From contig NC_053402.1 of NCBI RefSeq assembly GCF_016859285.1, positions 21,058,556 to 21,122,555 on the forward strand: a DNA stretch of 64,000 nucleotides, written 5' to 3'. Positions 26,755 to 37,400 of the stretch are shown here, one piece after another (positions within the stretch are counted from its first letter, which is position 1; the number at the start of each line of letters is the position of its first letter). This DNA is from Xiphias gladius. Taxonomy: Eukaryota; Chordata; Actinopteri; Istiophoriformes; Xiphiidae. The notes under the pieces were generated by a model. That model was not told the origin of the DNA. It saw only the letters and a program-made list of their open reading frames with translations, and searched no databases. Position numbers and translations under genes: made by a program.

Positions 26755-27010
26755 TAGGTCAGTAAGTATTTGGACAGTGACACAATTTTTGTAATTTTTG
26801 CCTCCATACACAGCCACAAGGGATTAGAAATGAAGCCATCAAGATGTGACTGAAGTGTAGAGTTACAGCTTTAATTCAAGGGGGTTTAAACAAAAATATC
26901 GCAGTAACCGTTCAGGATTTACAGCGTTTTTTATACATAGCCCCTCATTTTCAGAAGCTCAAAAGAAAATGAAAATTTTAACATCTACAGTTTCCTGGCA
27001 ACTGGCAAAC
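26755..27010. mobile_element. Dispersed fish repeat (AAGTATTTGGACAGTGACAC type)
   Basis: The segment starts near GTCAGTAAGTATTTGGACAG and includes CTTTAATTCAAGGGG and ATTTCAGAAGCTCAAA-like text. I recognise this as a common interspersed repeat of fish genomes. Its class is not determined from sequence. Confidence 0.5.
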
Positions 27011-28081
27011 ACCATCTGCTGTGAAAATCATGTAATGTGATCAAAAGCTCCAGAACACACACTAAAGAGACTGAGAGATGAGAATGTTTTGTCAGCCAAT
27101 GTTTCTTGTTGATTGTGACTCTTGTTAAAGTTTCACTTTTGACACATTTCTCTGACTTTTAATCCAACATTGCCAGAACCCAGTAAGTATGAATTTAACT
27201 AAATGTGTTATTGTTAATAATATAGCCAGTGAAAAGTAATTAGTTCACTAATGTCGTTTGTTGTGAAAAGGCCATTTCCCTGTTCTTCCTTAGCTTCCAA
27301 TGTGGCAAACTCAGAGCAGGAGTCATCAACTATTCACTTATGACTGAACTTATTAAAAAGATGCCTGTTGGATATTTCAGGCGTCTCTATAAAAATCTCA
27401 AAGAGTTAACTGTACTTTACATCAGAGACCTGAAGGCTCTTTCCTCCCGGGCCTCTAAACCGAAGTAAACCACAGAAAAGGATCCTTTTTAAGAAATATG
27501 TTTTTGAATTTTTTTTTTTTTTTTTTAGGTCAGTAGGCACTTCTTATACTATATGCATGACGAAAACTGAAAGAGTAATTACACTGTCTGACTATCTTAA
27601 TGGATTATGAAAAATAATAAGCTCTTACCAGGAGATAATTAGAATGTGTAAGTAGCAGAGTTGGCGAGACTGGGCACAGTTGATTATTACCTCTGGCACC
27701 AGGCGATTGAAGTCGAAGGGCAAATTATTCCAGCGTGTGAGCCATAGCTTCAGACTGGCTGGGATCAAGCCCCCCCGTTTGTGAAGGTCTTAATTGGTAG
27801 ATGTGCAGATAAGGAAATGAGCAAACCCCCTTTGCACACAGACATAAAGATCGAGGGATTCAAAAAGTCTTGTGCTGGTCAAAGGAAGTTCTCTTCCAAT
27901 TAGTAATTTTATCATCGTGACTTTTAACTGTGTGTTGGATGCCTGTACGCTCTCATAAAGTCACAAAGTTTACTAATCATGTCCACTAGGACCTGAACTG
28001 CCAGGGAGTGTGTTAAATGCTATGCCTTGCTGGTATAAGGTTTATTATATACAGTACTATGTAGATGAACTGTATCTACGG

Positions 28082-28610
28082 CAGTGGTTCCGTACTTTTT
28101 TTGGCTGGCCCGACTGTCAACAACAGCTGTGAGCGGTTTAATTAAAGACTCATTTCTCCTTCTCGGACCGTTTCATTTGGAGGATTTTTAGAGGCTCGAA
28201 GAGCTGAAAGTATCCAGTGTTTCTCAAGAAAACAGCAACAATCAAAGAACATTTTGAATAAAAAAAACCAAACAAACAGAATTTCACGTAACAAGAGTAA
28301 TGTTTCCAGTGCAGTGGTTCCCAAACTGGGCATCAGAACCACCCAAGTAGTTGCAACGCAAATCTGAAGCTCATGAGATGATTAACGTGATAAAGAAGCA
28401 GAAACACACATTTCTATTGGGTTTATCTTTTAAGACTTAACTCATCTTCACTTCTGTCCCGTCAATTACTGGATACTATCAACTCTAGGTCTCTAAACGG
28501 TATTCAAGTAATAAAAAATAATACAGGAATTATCAACCTTTGACGAGAGGTTGCACGTAGGCATAGCGTCATTTTGAGGGGTCAAAAGCCGAAAAGGTCG
28601 GGAATCACTG
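28082..28610. mobile_element. Non-autonomous hAT-like element with inverted ends, possibly composite
   Basis: The left end CAGTGGTTCCGTACTTTTTT matches the inverted right end CAGTGATTCCCGACCTTTTC. A second left-type end, CAGTGGTTCCCAAACTGGG, lies internally at 28312. No transposase frame is seen. Flanking 8-bp sequences do not match, so no target duplication is visible. Confidence 0.6.
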
Positions 28611-29039
28611 ATTAATAGTCCCCCTAAGGTCTAGCTTGGGACGCTTTGTGTGGTCCTGAATCCCTGGTGGGGAACTACGGATCTACTCTACAGACCACAG
28701 TTGACAGTGACACATTTTTTACACTGGATTTGAAATTATCCAGTGCCTGTGGGGGTAAAACGCCGACTTTCCGCTTAAAATTGTGGCTGTTCATATCGAT
28801 ACTGGGTGAACACACACTTAAATCCCTCCTCTGTTCACCTCATATAGATGTAAACACCCTCAAACTTAAAAGCTTGGTTCACTCATATTACAATAAACCC
28901 ATATTTTCCTCACTTACCTCTAACGATATCTAGCCAGAAAGGGTTGTTTTGGTTTTCCTTGTGAGGGTCTCTCTTTTACCACCCACACACAATAGAAGTG
29001 AAATGAAATTTGTGTGTGCTGCTCGAAACATTGAAGATT

Positions 29040-29366
29040 TACGTTTTAAAAAATTCAACTGCAACACGTCTTTCCAGAAAACGGTGTTCCGGTTACTCTG
29101 GATAATGCACTAAACGCACTCTCGACAGTTTTCATTCATCCTCGGTGTAAAGTAGCTTCTCTGTAAACTGTTCACGGTGAGGACTGTGGAATATCGAGAG
29201 AAACCAGGAAACTGCCGCTGACTTGTTTCATGTCTTTTCCCAGTGTTTTGAGGACAACAAACCATGTTGAGAGACTCAAAACCGGGACAAGTAAAACAAA
29301 CAGTATCTGCTTGGCTAGATACTACTATGGATAAGTGAGAAATTTTGGGTGAAACTGACCCTTTAA
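29040..29366. mobile_element. Dispersed fish MITE fragment
   Basis: The right end reads GAAACTGACCCTTTAATG; its complement, AAAGGGTCAGTTTCACCC, is a typical terminus of a common fish MITE. The left end is unclear. Confidence 0.45.
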
Positions 29367-30050
29367 TGTTATTCAAATCCATATGAGGTTAGCAGTGGGG
29401 GGCTTGTATCCCTTTAAATACATTTCCCCCGATTGTTGGAGCAGTAGGAGGAGGACAGGCTCACACTTTGTGAGGCTCTATGAGGCTCTTTACCCTCATA
29501 GTCATTGTCTTATTTAAGATCAATTATGCAGAGCTTCTGAGCCACAACAACAGAAAGAGGCTGAGGATTAGCCTGAATCTGTTACAGTGTTTGTGAGGCA
29601 GGGGTATTGGCGGAGTCTGGGTGTAGGGCTCAGATCCTATTGGGAAAGCCTCCATAAGAGCCTGTTAGTCACAGTGTGACTCCACCCTGATTCAGGCAGG
29701 GCTGGGTAAACACTCTTTGGTCAAGCAAAACCACATGGGAATCTAAGACTACCTCCCTGCAATCCCTGCCTGAAAACCTCTGCTACGCCTCTTAATGCAT
29801 GGTAACAAGCCGGGTCACAGTTGAGCCACTCCACTCTGAGACTCAGATAAACAGACACGACTGAAAAAGGGAGGGCAAGGACAAAACCTAACAGGAAAAT
29901 GCAGCAGACAGACAAAGAAGCCTCATCTTGTTTTCATTTTGCATTATTAACAAATCAATGTTGTGTAGATTAGTCTTCCATTTCAAGGTCACTGAAGCAA
30001 GTTGCAACGATGGACAAGAATGAAAGAAAAGCAAGGAGGACTGAATGCCA

Positions 30051-30053
<3 letters not shown>

Positions 30054-30127
<74 letters not shown>
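30054..30127. repeat. (CA)n microsatellite, about 37 units
   Basis: An uninterrupted CA run about 370 bp beyond the hrob stop codon. ORFs across it are artefacts. Confidence 0.97.
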
Positions 30128-30129
<2 letters not shown>

Positions 30130-30496
30130 AATTATGGTCTTTATGAGAATATAAGACATGGAGCTGAAATAAAACAGGACCGATTTCTGGAGGTTTGTAA
30201 TTAATTTATGAGCATGTTTGGGCTTCAAGTGACTGCTTCTTATAACACATCAATTATCAATGATGCATTGCTATGAGACAGTAACAACAAATCAACTCAA
30301 GACTACAGTCTGTGGTATTTATGAGCAGGGTAATGAAAACAGTTGAAGCACTAGGAAAAAGAAATCTTTCAGACAAATATGATTTTAAAGAAGTGATGGA
30401 AGAGGAAAAGAAAGGGAAACGTGTTTGCTGTTTGTCAGTCATGAAATAACTCCAGTCAGTGAAGACAGTCTGTTTGTTTGCTGATGTCAAGTTACG

Positions 30497-33400
30497 TCAC
30501 AGGCTGTAGGTGTCCACAGGTAACTCCCCCAGGAGCTCGTCCAAGTCATCATCTGCACAACACACATAGTACAGAGGCAGGTGAGAGCGCGGAACCACGT
30601 GTAATTCACATCAAATCCACTCCTGGTAGTAAACTAAGAATCAGTACCTGTCTGGGATTAGCGTTACAAAGTAAGAGTAACATTTTTTCGTGGAAACATG
30701 TAATCCTAAAAGTTCACTGAAGACAGTTTTGGGCATTTTGCCTTTAGTGAATAGCAGGCAGCTCTATTTGGGTCAACATGAAGTGTGTGTGTGTGTGTGT
30801 TGGGGGGGCTCAGACTTCATGGCTTTAGTTACAAGAAATCTAGAGTTACGATATCTCCCCGAAGGTGCTGCAATGGTCGTTACGAACAGGAAACAAAACT
30901 GTCGGATGATGAAAGACCTTGCTACGAGTGGCAAAAATGATTAGGATGCCATGAGGGTGTTGATGTTGCCACCGGAATAAGAAAAGGTTTATCCGATCCT
31001 TACCATACAGAGCTTTAACCCAAAGCACTTAACAATTCTGCCTCTCAGTCACGCTCGGTTGGCGGTGAGCCACCAAGGTGCTGACCTGACCAGTGTGTTG
31101 CCCAAGGACCCTTCGGACATGTGGACGGTAGGAGCTGGGGATCGAACGGCTACTAGCCAACTTACCGCCTCAGCCACAGCCGCTATTGTCGGCTGTCAAG
31201 CTCCGCTCCACATTTTCAGACTTTGGATTAACTCTCGGCTCAACGTCCTGACTCTTAGCATGTTAGTGTCCCGTGTTAATCTTTGGCATGTTAGCTAACG
31301 TAAACATGTTTGTATTTATTCCAAAGTGCAGCTGAGGGTGACAGAGGTAAACTGTTATAGTTTAACTTGTTTGCATTTTACTTAATGTGTCCAGACAGTG
31401 TGTCTGTTATATTCAGATAAATAAAGAAATTTAAAAACTCATTTTTACAGCCTGACACTGACACAAACTCAGGACGTGACTACAATTAATGTTTTTCTCA
31501 CTCTCATCAGAAGTATTATTACATAAAATATGAGGGGCCCCACCTGCATCCCAGCCTAAGTCCTGCGAGGCCGGATTCCCAGCAGGCTCCTGGGGGCCTC
31601 TGCTGGAGCTGACTCTAGTGTCTGTTGGGGCTTGAGGGTCTTTGCCTCCCTCTGTGCATCTTTCACCCTCCTGTCCCTCGTCGTCCTCCTCGTCAAACAC
31701 CAAATGCATCCGAGATACCGGCTCCCGGGGGATGGTGGGAAACGGAGCAGGTGACGGCAACATCGACTCCTGGATAGAAAAAAAAAAAAAAATGTTTTGA
31801 GGGGACAGCTGACAGTTCGACAGAGTGTTCCTGGATGACAGATTCAATATTTGCTCGAATGCAACTGTGCTATTCTTGTTTTCAGCTGAGGGTAGTGACG
31901 CTGACCGGGACCAGTGGGGGGAGCTGAGTGGAGGGCAGACTGACTCCATCGGGGGCGTAGATCCTCAGCAGGTTGTTGGGTGTCACATTCAGGTAATGGT
32001 TACGATGGGAGGGGGAAAACACACCAACCTGTCCACAGAGAGAGCAGAGACAAAGAATCCAGATGAACGCCGTAAACTGAATAAACCCAGGTCTGGAAGC
32101 GTTGTAGATCCAGGTGTAGCTAACACACTAAACTGATATTTCTACCATCGTGAGCGAAATGAATGTTTGAGTTAACGGTGGCGGTGAGTTTTACTTGTTT
32201 CAGCAGCAGTACGGCTCCGACCTTCAGCTCCTCCGCTCTGTCCTCCAGGAGACGCCGATGCACAGTTCCCTGAATCTCCCCTTCAGTCCATAATATTGAC
32301 AACAACAGAGCCATGACGATAAATAGACCATCAATATCTTTATATTAACAAGGAAAAAAAAAAAGGATGACAAGATGCATTGTGAAAGGTATTGCTCACA
32401 GTGACAAACCCACTCGACTCTGCAGTTCCCCTCAGAGCGTTTTTCAGCTCTTTTTCTTTTACAGTCCACAACTTCGCTGTTTTGCTTCGCTCTCCCCATT
32501 CTCAGCTTTAAGAGATGATCATACGTCAGCGTTGTGTTTAAAGTGGAGCTACGCCAAAAACTCAGACAATATCGGTTTAAAAATCTTAGGAATCTGTAGC
32601 AAGATTTTTTTCGTTTATGTTATGTGATATAGCATTATAAGATTTTTTTTTTAAACTCCCACACATCAATATTGGTATATACATTATATAGTTTAAAGCT
32701 TGGTCAGTTGCCCCCTAGCGATGAAATAAAATAAATAAATAAAACAGCAATTAATGCCGATTTTAAAAAAATTTAAATGGCCAACATACTATAATTACTG
32801 TAGCACTCGAGATCTTTCTAATGGCACTGGGAATAACTTAAAGACCAATTTGACAACTTGAATTACTTGTAAAAATGTAAAAAGTGGCATCAGAATACAG
32901 ATAAATGGACAAGAAGCAAAAAAGGCTAGAAATTGGAAAGTCTACAAAACCATACAATACTGAAGATTCTACAGTTAACCACGCTAACTCATTTAAAGTG
33001 TTGCATATAAATAACACAATGGATAACATGACATTTGTTGGGTTTTTTTAATTAATCGTTAAGTCTATTAAATGTAAGAAAATGCCCATGACCAGTTTGA
33101 CCAGGGTGACATTATCAAATTGTCCAAACAACTGTCCAAAATGCTTGTTATCTCATTAACAGCTCAACATTTTATTCAATCCTCTAATCATCGTCATCTA
33201 ATTTCTACACCAGTGCCGTGTTTTGATATTTCTGGTGATAATCTCCCCTACTTGTCAGACACCTGATCAGAGAATACTGGACCACAAATTTCAAAAGGAT
33301 TGCTGTGAACCACACATATCACATGGTGTAATGTTACATTATCATGACAGCAGCGGTGCATAAATTACTTGCTCCGCCTGTTAATAATCCTCATGTGTGA

Positions 33401-34415
33401 TGCCTGGGTGGAGACAAAAAGTAAACAAAACGGTGCTGTCTTGCTTTCCCTGCGCTCTGGGACGCGTTCGTTTCCAGTGACCATGCATAGTAGTTGTACT
33501 GCTGCGACGAGCCATTTCCAGCTTGCAGATGATCCTGTGCGACGTTTAATAGCCGGACTTTTTATATGGGGAATCGGTTCTTTGACCGGGGTGCGGCCAT
33601 CTTTGCGACAAATCAATGACGTCGGTTACGTCGAAGCGACAGCCCAAACCGACTGTCGTTTTATATGAACCGCTCATCCGCAAAGCCTCACAGTTGACAG
33701 TGAACTTCCTTGGGTCCTCGGCGAAAGACACGGGAAATCTGAGGTCGATCGGACGCGCGGTTGTCAGGAAAATCAAAGGAAAGACAGTAAAGACAGACCG
33801 AGATTCCTTCGTTTATTGTTAGATGAAGCAGAGAAAAGCAGCAAATCCTCTCATCGGAGACGCTGGAACCAGAAAACGTTTGGCTCCGTGCATTCTTGCT
33901 CGATAAGTGACTTACATGATTCATCGAATATCAAAATGTTTGTCAGTTAATGTCATGTTACTCAACCCACCCCTAACCGCTAATCTCTCAGCGCTCGTCT
34001 GCAGTCGCCACAGGCTGACGGCAGATCCTGAGACGACTGCCTGCTGGAGAAAAAGCTGCAAAGCTTCCAGCAGGTGGGAGGCGCATTACTGACAGAGTGG
34101 TCCCTCGTGGTGTCAGAAGCACTTAATACCCACCCACCGCTGATGCCAATCTACTGCAATTGAATCACTAATAAGCACTTAAGTCTGGTGTTGAGTACAA
34201 CATCCACTCCTGAGTGCTGACAATCCGAACACCTTGATGCGGCTGCTCTCTGGGGACCATGGCAACTGCCGGAGCTCAGACAAAAAGGGTGAAGCCTCGA
34301 GACAGAGGGGGAGAGGAGGAGAGTCAGAGGAAAGAAAGAGGCTTGCTGCTGTAGGGGCAGGGCAGATGTTAATTGGACTGGTTGTATGTTGTATGTACAT
34401 GTATAGCTGTGTGAG

Positions 34416-34451
<36 letters not shown>

Positions 34452-37400
34452 CGTGCAGGTTACTGTGGCTGAACTCTGCTTTCGCACCATGTCGAGCTCA
34501 ATCAGGCAAGTTCTTCTGGAGCAAATGTCAAATGTGAGGCACGCAGCTCACAGCTTCTCCGCCACCTCTCTCTCTCTCTTTTTTTTGCCATCACATAACA
34601 CATTTAATTTTTTTTTTTTTTTTCCTGCAACAGTCTACAGTTTATTTGGAGCCTGGAGTGTTTTTTCCCCTTATTGCAAATGTATACACATTTCAACGAT
34701 GAGACTCTGTAAATCTTTTGTGAAGGTGTGTGCGCGCGTGAATGTCTAGTACCTGTCGGGTCCTTAAACACAGCCTTGGCATCAGCGTGTGTGTGGATGA
34801 TGCTCTTCAGAAGCACAGCCATGTTGGGCACTTTGTTTTTCGCCAGCTGTTTCAGTACAGCCTGCATTAATGAGACAACAATCACACACGTTAGCTTACT
34901 TTGTAAGCCTGCACTGATTGGAAATTGACTGGCAACCATTCTTTTCATTAGCTTGTAAAGCAGGAATTTCAAGAGATGGCTGGTTCTACAGTATGTGACG
35001 GTAGAAAATTTCAATACCTTAGGCTTGGGCTCTGGAACATTATAATGTGCATTGGGGTCATTATATACCAACTCACCCAGGACCTCCCGGTTCATGTAAT
35101 GGATTTTCTTGAGAAAAAAAAATAAAATCATGTAAGAGCTTCCCTTACATTAATGGGACCCTGCACGATCCCCTAGCTCTACTCCAAAATCCTTTTTTTA
35201 GTTATGAATTGTGGAAGTTTGGCCCTCGGAGCTTAATGTCCTCATTTTTGAGATTCTCCGTGTGTGTGTTCTCAGCCTCACCGCTCGCTTATTTTTCACT
35301 GGATTGGGCTGAAATCGATACTGAGCATCCAAGAAACCCCAAGGACAATTTGCAACTGGTATTCCCGTAAATAGCTGTTGCTGAATGTCTCGCAGTAAAC
35401 AAATTAACAAAAATTGGAAGAAAAACGTTTTCATTGGGTACAGGAATTTTGCAAGTAACAGCTTGTATCGGCTTTAGTTTCAAGGAAATTTAAACAATCC
35501 TTCTTGGGGAAAATACATTTATTTGAGTTTAACTAAATGGTGTTTAGTCATTCAGACAAATTATCCTTCACCATCGTTTTTAGTGAAAACTTAAAACTTA
35601 GTTCAATAAAAACAAAAAACTAACCATCTCTATCAGTAATTCTCCCCGGACACATCAACCTATTGAACATCTTATCGACCCAGCCTTAAACTTTACCCCT
35701 CTCACTTTTGGTTTTCACCGTCGGTACAAATGTCAGACTCACGGAGGATTGTGGAGATGTACTGATGTCAATAAATAAACAGAAGTGAGCCGTATTTACT
35801 GTTGGGATCATCCTCTCTCCCCGCTGCGTTAGATCCAACGTGTTATTGTTCAGTCAACAGAAGCAGCGAGGGCTGTGTGATAATTTGTTTATTCATGCAA
35901 ACAGGGATTTCTGGAATCGGAGGTTCGTGTAAACAGCTTAACCTGAATAAGCTTAGACAGAGTCCTGCCCGTGACTCTGTGCATGGAAATTGAGACGCTG
36001 ACAAGCAAGCGTGACATAGAAACCAACACGTGCGAAGTCTCTAACAACGGCTGCCTCTCAAAAAGCCTGATAAGTTACTCCACAGTAGCAGCAGAGTCTC
36101 CATTAGAGTGACTGATGAGTGAACGTACTGTTTATAGTTACAAAACACCTCCGGTGAAGCGCCGTCATTTGTCCTGATTATGCCAACAGACCTCCAGTAG
36201 CGGGACACAGTCTGTTCTAATGGAGGATGAATGATGAAATAAACTGCTTGACCTAAATACGCGTTACAGTGCTTTAGTAAAACTGTTTGAGCGAGACTTT
36301 TTTCGCGACTGAACAACAAAAAGGTGTGTAATTGCAATGGGAGATCACCTTCCGAAGCACCATGACCACACTGTAGGAGTGCAGGAAGCACGACGGGTTC
36401 CTCTCATCCAATCCCATCTCTGCCTTCATCGCTGCCCAGGCGCCGCCACTGAACTCGTCCTCCTCGGTCTGTGAGCTGGAACCCTTTAAATCAAATCAAA
36501 CAGTCGAATCACTCCCGTAATCCGGCCAGTATGCTAATGTGACCCGACGTATGGTCCTTGAGCTTTAATTCCCTCGCGCTGCTCTGTGTGCGCACACCTG
36601 GCCTTTTTTAAGCCATTCCCGTCGCTAGATTTATTTCAGATGGTCCCTGCGATTCTGATGCAATCAGACTGAGTGAAAATTCATTTCTCCCCGCCGGCTG
36701 GACCACTTCAGCGTCCGGTTTCGAAGGTACAACGGGCTTGTAAAGAAAAGAAAATGCATCCTGGAATGTTCGGAAAGATCTAGACCTCACCCGGCCTCCC
36801 ACTCACGTCAGAAATTTCATAGCATGTTCTAATTACTAAATAGTAAAACCCAGAGATTTTTCTAAAAGCCTCTGCTGGGAAGCCCAAACAAAAGTCACGT
36901 CGGAAACGATCAAAGCCCTATTCATTAGTTACTGCTCCTCCGTTTTGCACAAATAAAAGAAAACAAAGAAATTGTGCCTGCGCCGTACGAGTGGTCATTC
37001 ATTGTTTTTACTGTCATAACAACTTGACAAAAACATCAGTTCTGTGAATCCATCCAGCTTTATTCTATGCTCCCTTACGCCACTCAGCATTGAGATAGAT
37101 GAAGCCTATCCAGGCGTGCCCTGGGTGAGAAGCAGAGGAGCGGGACACTGTGCCCCTGCCGCTCCTCTGTTCCTCGTGGGCAATCTTTACGATTGTAGAT
37201 GAGACTGTACATAAAAACAAATGTTTCTTTTGTTCCAGATTTCGATCGAATTCCCCAGGAGGAGCTGATGGGCAACACTGAGTGTTGTTCAGTGTAAAGT
37301 TGACCAACGGCAGCTACGAGGCAAAATGTGTGGAATTTTTTTTTTTTACTGGGCTCTTCAGAGGTATTGTGTTCTCTGACTTAGATATTACTAAATGAAT

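Noticed and set aside
29888..30228. ORFs across the (CA)n run
   Set aside because: Thr-His and Cys-Val repeats only; low-complexity artefact.
31431..31949. 172-codon minus ORF as a separate gene
   Set aside because: Only 31544-31769 is coding, as hrob exon 9; the rest is intron on both sides and the start methionine is in the wrong frame of exon 8.
34604..35131. 175-codon minus ORF including NREVLGELVYNDPNAHYN
   Set aside because: Only 34753-34861 is hrob exon 6. The upstream open part has no counterpart in HROB and lies beyond the splice acceptor; it may be repeat-derived.
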